Assembly (NCBI RefSeq): GCF_022627325.1
Contig: NZ_JAETZZ010000002.1
Span: forward strand, 186,001-250,000
Length of the DNA stretch: 64,000 nucleotides
Source of the DNA: Pseudomonas putida
GTDB taxonomy: Bacteria > Pseudomonadota > Gammaproteobacteria > Pseudomonadales > Pseudomonadaceae
Direction: 5' to 3'
The notes under the pieces are model-generated. The model was not told the origin of the DNA. It did not search any database and was given only the letters and a program-made list of their open reading frames with translations. The stretch's first letter is position 1; the number at the start of each line of letters is the position of its first letter. The translations under genes were made by a program, and so were the position numbers. Below, one piece after another: positions 1 through 9,238 of this stretch.

Positions 1-2
1 GT

Positions 3-1139
3 TCCAAGAATGTCTATGCCTTCAGCATCTTCACCTGGTCACTGTTCACCCTGTTGCAGGGTTTTGTCGGTGGCCTGCCGGTCGCCTGGGCAGTGGTCAC
101 CCTCTTCACCCTGCGCTTTCTGGTCGGCTTCGCCGAAGCGCCGTCGTTCCCGGGCAACGCCCGTATCGTCGCCGCCTGGTTCCCCACCGCAGAACGCGGC
201 ACGGCTTCGGCGATCTTCAACTCAGCGCAATACTTCGCCACCGCGCTGTTCGCCCCGATCATGGGCTGGATCGTGTTCAGCTTCGGCTGGGAACACGTGT
301 TCGTGGTGATGGGTGCACTGGGCATCGTGTTCTCCGCCGTTTGGCTGAAAACCATCTACAACCCCCGCCAACACCCGCGCATCAGCCCGCAAGAACTCGA
401 GCACATCGAGCAGAACGGTGGCCTGGTGGACATGGACCAGAAGCGTGGCAACGACGGCCCGAAATGGGGCTACATCAAGCAATTGCTGACCAGCCGCATG
501 CTGCTGGGTGTGTACCTGGGCCAGTACTGCATCAATGCCATCACCTACTTCTTCCTGACCTGGTTCCCGGTGTACCTGGTGCAGGAGCGTGGCATGACCA
601 TCCTCAAGGCGGGCATCATCGCCTCGCTGCCGGCAATCTGTGGCTTCATCGGCGGCGTGCTCGGTGGTGTGCTGTCTGACTGGCTGCTGCGCCGCGGCAA
701 CTCACTGACCTTCTCGCGCAAGCTGCCGATCGTCTGTGGCCTGCTGCTGTCGACCACCATGGTCTTCTGCAACTATGTCGAAGCGGAATGGATGGTGGTC
801 GGCTTCATGACCCTGGCCTTCTTCGGCAAAGGCATCGGCGCACTGGGCTGGGCCGTGGTCGCCGATACCTCGCCCAAGCAGATCGCTGGGCTATCCGGCG
901 GCCTGTTCAACACCTTCGGCAACATTGCGTCGATCACCACCCCGATCGTCATTGGCTACATCATCAGCGCCACCGGCTCGTTCAAGTGGGCGCTGGTGTA
1001 TGTTGGCGCCAACGCCCTGGTAGCGATCTTCAGCTACCTGGTCATCGTCGGGCCGATCAAGCGTATCGAGTTGCGTGAAGGTGCAAAGCCAGACGCTGAG
1101 CCTGCCGCCCCGGGCGAACTGGCTGACGCACGTCACTGA
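3..1139 (+). CDS. gudP: GudP-type glucarate/galactarate MFS permease (5' truncated by window)
   Basis: The reading frame is open from the first bases of the window, so the start lies to the left; the TTG at 54 is internal. This is an inner-membrane symporter of the anion:cation symporter branch of MFS, expected to import hexarates. Visible motifs are GFAEAPSFPGNARIVAAWF after an early membrane segment, then IFNSAQYFATALFAPIMGW, both very close to E. coli GudP/GarP as I remember them, and the usual hydrophilic central loop near QHPRISPQELEHIE. About 378 codons are present, so roughly the first 60-70 residues of a 440-450 aa protein are missing. It precedes garD by 77 bp on the same strand, which fits the substrate. 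Exact preference (galactarate or glucarate) cannot be read from sequence. Confidence 0.85.
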   Translation, partial: SKNVYAFSIFTWSLFTLLQGFVGGLPVAWAVVTLFTLRFLVGFAEAPSFPGNARIVAAWFPTAERGTASAIFNSAQYFATALFAPIMGWIVFSFGWEHVFVVMGALGIVFSAVWLKTIYNPRQHPRISPQELEHIEQNGGLVDMDQKRGNDGPKWGYIKQLLTSRMLLGVYLGQYCINAITYFFLTWFPVYLVQERGMTILKAGIIASLPAICGFIGGVLGGVLSDWLLRRGNSLTFSRKLPIVCGLLLSTTMVFCNYVEAEWMVVGFMTLAFFGKGIGALGWAVVADTSPKQIAGLSGGLFNTFGNIASITTPIVIGYIISATGSFKWALVYVGANALVAIFSYLVIVGPIKRIELREGAKPDAEPAAPGELADARH

Positions 1140-1146
1140 GTGAGCA

Positions 1147-1176
1147 CGCCCGCGCCCGGCAATGCCGGTGCGGGCG
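1147..1176 (+). terminator. GC-rich intercistronic hairpin between permease and garD
   Basis: A near-perfect inverted repeat (arms beginning cgcccgc and ending gcgggcg, with inner cggca/tgccg pairing) lies just after the permease stop. There is no following T-tract, so it may stabilise or segment the transcript instead of ending it. Confidence 0.4.
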
Positions 1177-1216
1177 GATGTACAAAGCCTGAGAACATCA
1201 CGAACAGGGCCCGAAC

Positions 1217-2770
1217 ATGCAGTTGATCGAACATTCCGACTCGCCCCGCTACGTCCGGCTGCACGACGACGATAACGTCGTGGTAGTGGTCAACGACGGT
1301 GGCTTGGGTGAAGGCGCGCGCTTCCCCGATGGCCTGACCCTTGTAGAAGCCGTCCCACAGAGCCACAAAGTGGCCACCGTCCTGATCGCCAAAGGCGAGC
1401 CAGTCAAGCGCTATGGGCAGATCATTGGTTACGCCCTGGAAGACCTGCGCCAAGGCAGTTGGGTGCAGGAAAGCCAACTGGCCATGCCGTCCGCCCCTGA
1501 ACTGGACAGCCTGCCGCGCTGCGATGCATTACCGGCGCCTCTGCCTGCGCTGGATGGCTTCACCTTCGAAGGCTACCGCAACGCTGACGGCACCGTCGGC
1601 ACCCGCAACATCCTGGGCATCACCACCACCGTGCAATGTGTGACCGGTGTGCTGGAGCATGCGGTCAAGCGCATCCGCAGTGAATTGCTGCCCAAATACC
1701 CCAATGTCGATGACGTGGTCGCCCTCACCCACAGCTATGGCTGCGGCGTGGCGATCAACGCCCGTGATGCCTACATCCCGATCCGCACCGTGCGCAACCT
1801 GGCACGCAACCCCAACCTGGGTGGCGAAGCGCTGGTCATCAGCCTGGGCTGCGAGAAGCTGCAGGCCGGTCAGGTGATGCACGACAACGACCCCTCAGTG
1901 GACCTCAGCGAGCCGTGGCTGTATCGCCTGCAGGACGCCAGCCTTGGCTTTAGCGAAATGATCGAACAGATCATGGGCCTGGCCGAGACGCGCTTGCAAA
2001 AGCTCGACAAGCGCCGCCGCCAGACCGTGCCAGCCAGTGAGCTGATCCTCGGCATGCAGTGCGGCGGCAGCGATGCATTCTCCGGCATCACCGCCAACCC
2101 GGCGCTGGGCTATGCCGCCGACCTGCTGGTGCGGGCCGGCGCCACCGTGCTGTTCTCGGAAGTTACCGAAGTGCGCGACGCCATCTACATGCTGACCTCC
2201 CGCGCTGAAAACCAGGCGGTCGCCGACGCACTGGTGCGCGAGATGGACTGGTACGACCGTTACCTGCAGCAAGGTGCTGCCGACCGCAGCGCCAACACGA
2301 CGCCAGGCAACAAGAAAGGCGGCCTGTCCAATATCGTCGAAAAATCCCTGGGCTCGATCGTCAAGTCCGGCAGCGGCGCCATTCAGGGCGTGCTCGGCCC
2401 AGGCGAGCGGGTGAACCGCAAAGGCCTGATCTTCTGCGCAACGCCCGCCAGCGACTTCGTCTGCGGCACGCTCCAGTTGGCGGCCGGGATGAACCTGCAC
2501 GTATTCACTACGGGTCGCGGTACCCCCTACGGCCTGGCCATGGCGCCGGTGGTCAAGGTGTGCACCCGCACCGAACTGGCCCAACGCTGGCCGGACCTGA
2601 TCGACATTGACGCCGGGCGCATTGCCAGCGGCCGTTCAAGCATCGAGGAACTGGGCTGGGAGTTGTTCCACTACTACCTGGACGTGGCCAGTGGCCGCAA
2701 GCAGACCTGGGCAGAACAACACCGGCTGCACAACGACATCACCCTGTTCAACCCGGCGCCAATCACCTGA
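1217..2770 (+). CDS. garD: Galactarate dehydratase
   Basis: Predicted to dehydrate galactarate (meso-galactaric acid) to 5-keto-4-deoxy-D-glucarate in the cytosol, the first step of hexarate catabolism. At 517 aa it matches the family length (about 520). An N-terminal SAF-like domain (about 1-100; [19 protein letters not shown]) is followed by the UxaA/GarD dehydratase domain with [21 protein letters not shown] and [18 protein letters not shown], whose Cys and His residues are the usual metal-site candidates. Start is the ATG at 1217 because the family N-terminus begins there; the ribosome binding site is weak. The upstream permease and downstream semialdehyde dehydrogenase give the same pathway. 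The related altronate dehydratase UxaA is less likely because of the length and motif match to GarD. Confidence 0.93.
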   Translation: MQLIEHSDSPRYVRLHDDDNVVVVVNDGGLGEGARFPDGLTLVEAVPQSHKVATVLIAKGEPVKRYGQIIGYALEDLRQGSWVQESQLAMPSAPELDSLPRCDALPAPLPALDGFTFEGYRNADGTVGTRNILGITTTVQCVTGVLEHAVKRIRSELLPKYPNVDDVVALTHSYGCGVAINARDAYIPIRTVRNLARNPNLGGEALVISLGCEKLQAGQVMHDNDPSVDLSEPWLYRLQDASLGFSEMIEQIMGLAETRLQKLDKRRRQTVPASELILGMQCGGSDAFSGITANPALGYAADLLVRAGATVLFSEVTEVRDAIYMLTSRAENQAVADALVREMDWYDRYLQQGAADRSANTTPGNKKGGLSNIVEKSLGSIVKSGSGAIQGVLGPGERVNRKGLIFCATPASDFVCGTLQLAAGMNLHVFTTGRGTPYGLAMAPVVKVCTRTELAQRWPDLIDIDAGRIASGRSSIEELGWELFHYYLDVASGRKQTWAEQHRLHNDITLFNPAPIT

Positions 2771-2812
2771 TGGTTCGGCCTTGCCCGGTATGCAAATGGC
2801 ACGCGCCCGCCT

Positions 2813-2902
2813 GGGGGAGCCGGCTTGCCGGCGACGCAGGCTGTACGGTGCAGGGCACGGGCTTGGCCAGTGATCACCGGCACGCCGGCTCGCACAGGTC
2901 AG
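2813..2902. repeat. Degenerate REP doublet (REPIN-like)
   Basis: Left element gggagccggcttgccggcg at about 2814-2832 and an inverted, imperfect partner with ccggcacgccggctcgcac at about 2880-2898. Same core as the clearer doublets at 4598-4726 and 46771-46900. Lies between garD and the aldehyde dehydrogenase gene, so it would be in their mRNA. Confidence 0.55.
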
Positions 2903-2944
2903 GCGCCCTTTACTGATCAACCCTTCCAAACACAGGAGCACACC

Positions 2945-4525
2945 ATGCCTGAGATTCTTGGCCACAACTTCATCGCCGGCCAGCGCAGCGCCGCTGGCGC
3001 GCAACGCCTGCAGAGCCTGGACGCCACCACGGGCGAGGCCCTGCCCTACAGCTTCGCCCAAGCCACCGAGGCCGAGGTGGACCAGGCGGCTCAAGCGGCG
3101 GCAGCGGCCTTTGCCGAATTCCGCCAGCTGGCCCCGGCACGTCGTGCCGAGTTCCTCGACGCCATCGCTGCTGAACTGGACGAGCTGGACGACGCATTCG
3201 TCGCCGTAGTCTGCCGTGAAACCGCCCTGCCCGCCGGGCGCATCCAAGGTGAGCGAGGCCGCACCAGCGGCCAGATGCGCCTGTTCGCCCAGGTGCTGCG
3301 CCGTGGCGACTACCTTGGTGCACGCATTGACCTGGCCCTGCCTGAACGCCAGCCGCTGCCCCGCGTGGACCTGCGCCAGATGCGCATCGGCGTCGGCCCG
3401 GTCGCCGTGTTCGGCGCCAGCAACTTCCCGCTGGCCTTCTCCACCGCAGGCGGTGATACCGCTGCAGCCTTCGCCGCCGGCTGCCCGGTGGTGTTCAAGG
3501 CACACAGCGGCCACATGGCCACTGCCGACCTGGTCGCGGCGGCCATCGTTCGCGCTGCCGAACGCACCGGCATGCCCAAGGGTGTATTCAACATGGTGTT
3601 TGGCGGTGGCGTGGGTGAGTGGCTGGTCAAGCACCCGGCCATCCAGGCGGTCGGCTTCACCGGTTCGCTCAAGGGCGGGGACGCACTGTGCCGCATGGCC
3701 GCAGAGCGCCCGCAACCCATCCCGGTATTCGCCGAAATGTCGAGCATCAACCCGGTGATCATCCTCCCGGGCGCGCTGGCCAAACGTGGCGACGCCATTG
3801 CCCGCGAGCTGGCCGGCTCCGTGTGCCTGGGTGCTGGCCAGTTCTGCACCAACCCGGGCCTGGTCATCGGCCTGCAGTCGCCACCGTTCAGCCAGTTGCT
3901 CACCGACCTCGGCCAGCACCTGGACCAGCAAGCCGGCCAGACCCTGCTCAATGCCGGTGGCTTGCGCAGCTACGTGAGCGGCCTGGAGCACCTGCAGGCC
4001 CACGCCGGCATCGAACACCTGGCAGGCCAGCCTCAGGAAGGCAGCCAGGCGCGTGCACAGCTGTTCAAGGCAGACGCCCGCTTGCTGGTAGACGCCGACC
4101 CGCTGCTGCAGGAAGAAGTGTTTGGCCCGACCACCGTTGCCGTTGAAGCCCAGGACACCGCGCAGTTGCGCGCCGCCCTGCTCGGCTTGCGTGGCCAGCT
4201 GACCGCTACGCTGATCGGTGAGCCTGAAGACTTCGACGCATTTGCCTGGCTGGTACCGCTGCTGGAAGAAAAGGTTGGCCGCATCCTGATCAATGGCTAC
4301 CCAACGGGCGTGGAAGTGTGCGATGCCATGGTCCACGGCGGGCCGTACCCAGCCACCTCCGATGCCCGCGGTACGTCCGTCGGCACCCTGGCCATCGACC
4401 GCTTCCTGCGCCCGGTGTGCTACCAGAACTATCCGCAGTCGCTACTGCCCGAGGCACTGCGTGACAACAACCCACTGGGCCTGCGCCGCCTGGTGAATGG
4501 GCAATGGAGTGACGGCGCGCTCTGA
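2945..4525 (+). CDS. 2-oxoglutarate semialdehyde (2,5-dioxovalerate) dehydrogenase
   Basis: Cytosolic NAD(P)-dependent aldehyde dehydrogenase expected to oxidise 2-oxoglutarate semialdehyde to 2-oxoglutarate, the last step of the non-phosphorylative hexarate and pentonate route. The 526 aa protein has the longer architecture of the KGSADH family, with FGASNFPLAFSTAGGDTAAA (about 156-175), Glu264 in FAEMSS and the catalytic Cys301 in GAGQFCTNPG. I chose the ATG at 2945, preceded by cacaggagcacacc, over the longer frame opening at 2825, which runs through a repeat. It sits 174 bp after garD and is followed by a strong terminator, so it is probably the last gene of the operon. The dehydratase that makes its substrate is not visible here. 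Confidence 0.9.
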   Translation: MPEILGHNFIAGQRSAAGAQRLQSLDATTGEALPYSFAQATEAEVDQAAQAAAAAFAEFRQLAPARRAEFLDAIAAELDELDDAFVAVVCRETALPAGRIQGERGRTSGQMRLFAQVLRRGDYLGARIDLALPERQPLPRVDLRQMRIGVGPVAVFGASNFPLAFSTAGGDTAAAFAAGCPVVFKAHSGHMATADLVAAAIVRAAERTGMPKGVFNMVFGGGVGEWLVKHPAIQAVGFTGSLKGGDALCRMAAERPQPIPVFAEMSSINPVIILPGALAKRGDAIARELAGSVCLGAGQFCTNPGLVIGLQSPPFSQLLTDLGQHLDQQAGQTLLNAGGLRSYVSGLEHLQAHAGIEHLAGQPQEGSQARAQLFKADARLLVDADPLLQEEVFGPTTVAVEAQDTAQLRAALLGLRGQLTATLIGEPEDFDAFAWLVPLLEEKVGRILINGYPTGVEVCDAMVHGGPYPATSDARGTSVGTLAIDRFLRPVCYQNYPQSLLPEALRDNNPLGLRRLVNGQWSDGAL

Positions 4526-4542
4526 GTGCCCTGATGCGAGAA

Positions 4543-4572
4543 AAAGCCCCGTACTTACGGGGCTTTCTTTTG
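4543..4572 (+). terminator. Rho-independent terminator
   Basis: Inverted repeat aaagccccg / cggggcttt with a six-base loop, followed by ctttt, 18 bp after the dehydrogenase stop. It also lies on the 3' side of the convergent regulator. Confidence 0.88.
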
Positions 4573-4597
4573 ACACTTGCATTGGATTTACCGGCCC

Positions 4598-4726
4598 TAT
4601 CGCCGGCAAGCCGGCCCCACAGGTACCGCGCTGCCCTCAGGCCCCGCGCAAATTATATGGGAACCTGTCTTGCTCAACTGCTAAAAGCTGACGCAAATCT
4701 CTGTGGGAGCCGGCTTGCCGGCGATG
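4598..4726. repeat. REPIN (inverted pair of extragenic palindromes)
   Basis: tcgccggcaagccggccccac at about 4600-4620 and its inverted copy tgtgggagccggcttgccggcga at 4702-4724, about 80 bp apart. Such head-to-head REP pairs are typical of fluorescent pseudomonads and are moved by a RAYT transposase, none of which is in this window. Confidence 0.8.
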
Positions 4727-4750
4727 GGGCCCGCACAGCCACCCGCGCTA

Positions 4751-5500
4751 TCAAACCCCTTGCGCTTCAGCTTCCGCATGCGCCTGACGCAACCGCTCCC
4801 GGCTGTTGCTCAGGTGCATGCGCATGGCCATCTTGGCCCCTTCACTGTCGCTTCGGGCGATGGCTTCGTAGATCGCCTCGTGCTCGTGCATCAACCGGCT
4901 CATGTAGTGGGCCTGGTCATCATGCGCCAGACGCGCCGAGTTGAGCCGGGTACGCGGGATGATGCTGGTACCGAGGTGGTTGATGATGTCGGCGAAGTAA
5001 TGGTTGCCGCTGGCCTGGGCGATACGCAGGTGGAACTGGAAGTCCGCCGACACCGCATCCGTGGCATGGGCGGCGCCCTCGTTGAGTTCGTCCAGCGCCG
5101 CGCGCATACCTGCCAGCTCTTCTTCGCTGCGCCGTTGCGCCGCCAGGCCTGCCGACTCGATCTCCAGGGCGATGCGCAGCTCCAGTACCGCCAGCACCTC
5201 ACGCAGCGTGACCACGGTGGCCGGGTCGATGCGGAAGCCGCCCGTGGCAGGCGTATCCAGCACAAAGGTGCCGATGCCATGGCGGGTCTCGACCTGCCCG
5301 GCCGCCTGCAGCCGCGAGATCGCCTCACGCACCACGGTGCGGCTCACGCCCTCCTCGGCCATGATCTGCGACTCGGTCGGCAGCTTGTCGCCACGCTTGA
5401 GCTGGCCGCTACGAATACGCTCGGTCAGCACCGTGACCAGTTCCTGGGCCAGACTGCGCGGCTTGCGCCGGGTCTTTGCCTGTACCTGTTGCTCTGTCAT
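4751..5500 (-). CDS. FadR-subfamily GntR transcriptional regulator
   Basis: A 249 aa regulator with an N-terminal winged helix (about 15-80; LPTESQIMAEEGVSRTVVREA is split around the recognition helix) and a C-terminal all-helical FCD ligand domain (about 95-235) with DFQFHLRIAQASGNHYF and HEAIYEAI, which carry the Asp/His residues used for metal or acid binding in this family. I chose the ATG at 5500; in-frame starts further upstream exist at 5533 and 5671 but run through what looks like promoter sequence. It converges on the galactarate operon, so the inferred role is hexarate-responsive control of garD and its neighbours. Confidence 0.85.
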   Translation of the reverse strand: MTEQQVQAKTRRKPRSLAQELVTVLTERIRSGQLKRGDKLPTESQIMAEEGVSRTVVREAISRLQAAGQVETRHGIGTFVLDTPATGGFRIDPATVVTLREVLAVLELRIALEIESAGLAAQRRSEEELAGMRAALDELNEGAAHATDAVSADFQFHLRIAQASGNHYFADIINHLGTSIIPRTRLNSARLAHDDQAHYMSRLMHEHEAIYEAIARSDSEGAKMAMRMHLSNSRERLRQAHAEAEAQGV

Positions 5501-5722
5501 GCCCTGTTTTTCACCTTGAAAGACAGCCGCCATGATAGCGCAAGCAGTTGTACGATCACATCCATCCGACGCGGTATTTATGGACGCAATGCCCCCTGCC
5601 CAAAGGGCGTCGGAATTTAGCAGCGCAGCAACGGACCTAACCGCGAAGGAGCCAGGACAGGCGGCAGACATCCCGGTACTCTATAGGCATCGATTGCTCA
5701 CTCCATGGAAGGAAAACCTCTG

Positions 5723-6373
5723 ATGAAAACCTTCGATCGCTGCCTGCTCTGCTGCGGGCTGATCATTCCGTCCTGGCTGCTGCTTGGCGTTTGCTTCACC
5801 GCCCAAGCCTACCCCGGCTACGACCATCTGCAGCAGGCCATGAGCCAGTTGGGCGCAGTGGGCGCCCCAACCCAACGCTGGTCACCCCTGCTCAACAACT
5901 TCCCCCTCGCGGTGCTGTTTACCCTGTTCGCCTGGGGCCTGGCGCGGCGCTGGCGTGGCTCGAAGCTCGCCCTGGCCAGCGCTGCACTGGTACTACTGCA
6001 TGGGCTCGCTAGCGCCGGCACCGGTTGGTTTGCATGCGATCAGGGTTGTGCGCCTGCGCAACCTTCCCTGTCGCAGCAACTGCACAACCTCTTCGGCTTG
6101 ATGATGTTTCTCTCGTTGACCCTGGCCAGTGCGCTGTGGGCATGGGCCGGGAAACGCGTGGCCGGCTCACCCGCGCTGGGGGTCTTTTCACTGGCTTGTG
6201 TGGTAACTGCGATCGCCACTGCCGCCCTGATGGCCAAAGCGGCGCAGGACGGGCAGTTGTTCGGCCTGTACCAAAGGCTGAACTACGGCGCCTCGGTGAT
6301 CTGGGTCGCCGGGCTTGCGCTGTATAGCCTGCGCCCCACACTGGCAAATCGCCTGCGCATCGCCACCACTTGA
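5723..6373 (+). CDS. DUF998-type integral membrane protein
   Basis: A 216 aa protein with about six hydrophobic segments, beginning with LLCCGLIIPSWLLLGVCFTA at about residues 8-27. The motif AYPGYDHLQQAMSQLGAVGAPTQR after the first segment and the mostly helical rest are typical of DUF998 proteins. The ATG at 5723 is preferred over the one at 5705 because aaggaaaacctctg gives a well-spaced ribosome binding site. Function is unknown; no enzymatic residues stand out. It has no obvious operon partner: upstream is the divergent regulator and downstream a palindrome. Confidence 0.75.
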   Translation: MKTFDRCLLCCGLIIPSWLLLGVCFTAQAYPGYDHLQQAMSQLGAVGAPTQRWSPLLNNFPLAVLFTLFAWGLARRWRGSKLALASAALVLLHGLASAGTGWFACDQGCAPAQPSLSQQLHNLFGLMMFLSLTLASALWAWAGKRVAGSPALGVFSLACVVTAIATAALMAKAAQDGQLFGLYQRLNYGASVIWVAGLALYSLRPTLANRLRIATT

Positions 6374-6395
6374 CCCTAAACGTACTGGCCCCCAG

Positions 6396-6435
6396 GCATC
6401 TGAAGCGAAGGCAAACTCCGTTCTTCTTCAGATGC
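6396..6435. promoter_or_regulatory. 10-bp perfect inverted repeat between two small genes
   Basis: gcatctgaag (6396-6405) and cttcagatgc (6426-6435) are perfect inverted copies with a 20-base loop, 13 bp before the next ATG. There is no T-tract. It could end the DUF998 transcript, act as an operator, or form a 5' mRNA structure over the next gene. Confidence 0.4.
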
Positions 6436-6448
6436 TTAGGACAGCAAC

Positions 6449-6778
6449 ATGCGAGTATTTCTAGCAACGGTGGCCGGCTGCCTGCTGGTCACGACTGCCT
6501 TCGGCGCCCAGGCCAGAGCGCTGAGCCAGAACGACCGCCAAGTATGTAGCTGGGGCTCGCAGATCGCCGCCGAGGCCCAGCGGGCCAAGCTTTCCGGCGT
6601 GACCTTGTATGCCACGCGCAAGAAACTGCAGGTACGCCGGTTCGCCAAGCCGTGGATGCGCATGACCGCCTTTGGCATCACCGAACAGACCTACAACAGT
6701 CGCTCGCGGTTAAAGCCGGCAGCCATCAAGCAAACCTACTACGAACAATGTGTACATCACGCAGTTGCAAAACGTTAA
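6449..6778 (+). CDS. Small secreted protein of unknown function
   Basis: A 109 aa protein with a clear Sec signal peptide (FLATVAGCLLVTTAFGAQA, cleavage likely after about residue 21). The mature part is basic and has two cysteines (in QVCSWG and YEQCVHH) that could form a disulfide. The stretch VTLYATRKKLQVRRFAKPW has no match I recognise. The ribosome binding site is ttagga, 7 bases before the ATG. The protein stands alone, after an inverted repeat and before the convergent transporter gene. Confidence 0.7.
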   Translation: MRVFLATVAGCLLVTTAFGAQARALSQNDRQVCSWGSQIAAEAQRAKLSGVTLYATRKKLQVRRFAKPWMRMTAFGITEQTYNSRSRLKPAAIKQTYYEQCVHHAVAKR

Positions 6779-6947
6779 AGGCTTATTAATCAGATAGTTG
6801 AACAATTAATCTCATAAATAACGTGAGATAGCTCAAGCTCAGGTCGCCCCACCTTGCACGCCCCTTGACTGCAGTGTTCCAACACGCTGAAGGTCGAACC
6901 AGACAGATCCCGGCCGCCAAATGCCGGCGACCAGGGCCATGCTGTTT

Positions 6948-8162
6948 TCAACAACCCGTCAGCGCCGCTGGCCGGCGCTCACCGGCAAAGAAGAACGGGC
7001 GCAGGCGCACGCCAATCATGTTCCCGGTGTAGGCCGCGACCAGCCACAGCCAGCCATGCACGCTACCCGAGGCGATGCCGCTGAAGTACGCGCCAATGTT
7101 GCAGCCGTAGGCCAGACGCGAACCGTAGCCGAGCAGCAGGCCACCGAGCACTGCGGCGATCAGCGAGCGCAGCGGGATGTTCAGGCTCGGCGCAAAACGC
7201 CCCGCCAGGCCAGCCGCCAGCAGCGCACCCAACACGATGCCAAGGTCCATGACGGTGGTCACGTCTTGCCACAGCGGCGCTGCCAGCGCCTTGGCGTTGG
7301 CCGGTGCCTGCCAGAACACCCAACTGCCGACGTCCACCCCAAGGCTGGAAAGGGTCTTGGCGCCCCACAAGGCAAAAGCGGAGGTAATGCCCCACGGGCG
7401 GCCTGCCAGGGCCAGGGTGGCGTAGTTCAGCAAGGCCAGGGCCACAGCCCCCCACAGCAACGGCCACGGGCCACGCAGGAAGCGGCGCAGGCCTTGGTGC
7501 TCACTGCTTACGGGTGCTTCGAGGGCGCCATGGCGGCGTTTTTCCAGTACCACCGTCGCCCAGGCAATCAGCGCGAATACCGCCACGCTGACCAGTAGCG
7601 CCGGCGCGACGCCCCAGGCCTGGACGATCGAGGTGGCCGGCAACGATGGCAAGGCGAACCACCAGTCGGCATGGTGCGTGGCCGTGACCGAGCCAATGAT
7701 GAAGAACAGCAGCGTCACCAGCATTCTGGCGTTGCCGCCACCAACGGTGAACAGCGTGCCCGAGGCACACCCGCCGCCCAGTTGCATGCCGATACCGAAG
7801 ATGAAAGCGCCAAACACCACAGACACCCCGGCTGGCGCCACCAGCCCGGTGACGGGGTTGCCAAACAGGCTGCCAGCCGACAATGCCGGGAAGAACAGCA
7901 GTACGGCCAGGGCCAACATGACCATCTGCGCACGCAGGCCGGCACCTCGTCGTTCGGTGATGAATACGCGCCAGGCCGACGTGAAGCCGAACGCTGCGTG
8001 GTAAAGCGTCAGCCCCAGGGCGGCGCCAAGGATCAGCAGCAAGACCTGCTTGAAACCGGCATTGAGATTGAGGAACCAGGCACCGGCCAGCAACAGGGCC
8101 AAGGCAATCAGGGGGGCGCGCAGACGGCGCGGTTCGGGTGTGGCGGTTGCGGAAAGACCCAT
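6948..8162 (-). CDS. YeeE/YedE-family sulfur-compound transporter
   Basis: A 404 aa polytopic membrane protein of the YeeE/YedE family (DUF395), whose TsuA member imports thiosulfate and whose YedE member is linked to selenium. Two internal repeats are visible: GGGCASGTLFTVGGGN with Cys132, and GYGSRLAYGCNIGAYFSGIASG with Cys354. These conserved cysteines lie in the conduction path of TsuA. Start is the ATG at 8162. No TusA-like or rhodanese partner gene is adjacent, which is unusual for this family; the divergent neighbour is a LysR regulator. I cannot tell whether the cargo is thiosulfate, another sulfane or selenium. Confidence 0.85.
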   Translation of the reverse strand: MGLSATATPEPRRLRAPLIALALLLAGAWFLNLNAGFKQVLLLILGAALGLTLYHAAFGFTSAWRVFITERRGAGLRAQMVMLALAVLLFFPALSAGSLFGNPVTGLVAPAGVSVVFGAFIFGIGMQLGGGCASGTLFTVGGGNARMLVTLLFFIIGSVTATHHADWWFALPSLPATSIVQAWGVAPALLVSVAVFALIAWATVVLEKRRHGALEAPVSSEHQGLRRFLRGPWPLLWGAVALALLNYATLALAGRPWGITSAFALWGAKTLSSLGVDVGSWVFWQAPANAKALAAPLWQDVTTVMDLGIVLGALLAAGLAGRFAPSLNIPLRSLIAAVLGGLLLGYGSRLAYGCNIGAYFSGIASGSVHGWLWLVAAYTGNMIGVRLRPFFFAGERRPAALTGC

Positions 8163-8329
8163 TGGAATGCTCGGATTACTGTAAAACGGGCGGCGATTAT
8201 AGCGCCGGAGATTGCTAGATGCTGCTTTGGCTGGCGTTTATCGCTGCCAGCGGGGCCTAACCTCTCCGCACTGTGCACATCTGTTAGGCTGATACCAAGC
8301 CCCCAAATACCCCACTGGCCATTCGCACC

Positions 8330-9238
8330 ATGGATGAACTGCGCAAGATCGACCTTAACCTGCTGCTGGCCCTGCATGCGCTGCTGAGCGAGAAACATGT
8401 GACGCGCGCTGCCATCCGCCTGCACCGTAGCCAACCGGCAGTCAGCCATGCACTGGCACAACTGCGCGCACATTTCGACGACCCACTGCTGATCCGCCAG
8501 AACGGTCACATGGCCCTGACCGCACGCGCCCAGTCCCTTATCAAACCGTTGCAGGACGCGCTGGGCAGCCTCAACAGCCTGCTGGCCACACCTCGCTTCG
8601 ACCCCGCTCAGGCCCAGCGCAGGTTCCGCCTGTCGTTGTCCGACTACGCCTCACGGCTCATCCTGCCGCCCCTGGTCCGCCACCTGCGTCAGGCGGCACC
8701 GGGCGTGGACCTGGCCATCAGCCAGGCCAGCCGCGAGGCGATGATGGCGCAGTTGCTCGATGGCGAACTCGACCTCGCCTTGGGTATCTTCCCCGAACTG
8801 CCCCAAGGCATTGCCGCGCAAACACTGTTCGAGGACAGCTTCGTCAGCATTGCCGACCGACAGGTATTGCCGGGCAAAGGCGGCCTAGCGCTGGAGGACT
8901 GGCTGGCACGGCCGCACGTGCTCATGGCCATGCGCCCGGACGCCCACGACGAGATCGAGCGCGCACTGGGTGAACGGGGCCTGCGCCGGCGCATCGCCTT
9001 GGCGCTGCCGCACTGGAGCGCCGCCGTCGACGTGCTCGCCGGCACTGACCTGATCCTCACCGTGGCCAAGCGCGCAGTGGGCCCGATGCGGCCACACAAG
9101 GCCCTGCGCCAGTTCGCACCCCCCTTGCCAATCCCGAACCTGGCCTATCAACAGGCCTGGCACACCCGAAAAGACAGCGATCCGGGGCATCGCTGGCTGC
9201 GGGAGACGGTCTGGGCCTGTTGCCAGCCCGGCCGCTGA
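8330..9238 (+). CDS. LysR-family transcriptional regulator
   Basis: A 302 aa LysR regulator with the N-terminal helix-turn-helix (about 5-65; VTRAAIRLHRSQPAVSHALAQL) and a substrate-binding domain from about 90. The opening MDELRKIDLNLLLALHALL is typical of the NodD/SyrM-like branch. It is divergent from the YeeE/YedE transporter over a 167 bp gap, so control of that gene is the simplest inference. Its stop codon (9236-9238) is directly followed by the stop of the convergent DUF606 gene. Ligand unknown. Confidence 0.88.
   Translation: MDELRKIDLNLLLALHALLSEKHVTRAAIRLHRSQPAVSHALAQLRAHFDDPLLIRQNGHMALTARAQSLIKPLQDALGSLNSLLATPRFDPAQAQRRFRLSLSDYASRLILPPLVRHLRQAAPGVDLAISQASREAMMAQLLDGELDLALGIFPELPQGIAAQTLFEDSFVSIADRQVLPGKGGLALEDWLARPHVLMAMRPDAHDEIERALGERGLRRRIALALPHWSAAVDVLAGTDLILTVAKRAVGPMRPHKALRQFAPPLPIPNLAYQQAWHTRKDSDPGHRWLRETVWACCQPGR

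Noticed and set aside
2636..4336. Long minus-strand open frame opposite the semialdehyde dehydrogenase
   Set aside because: Shadow frame; the plus strand has the catalytic Cys and Glu of the aldehyde dehydrogenase family.
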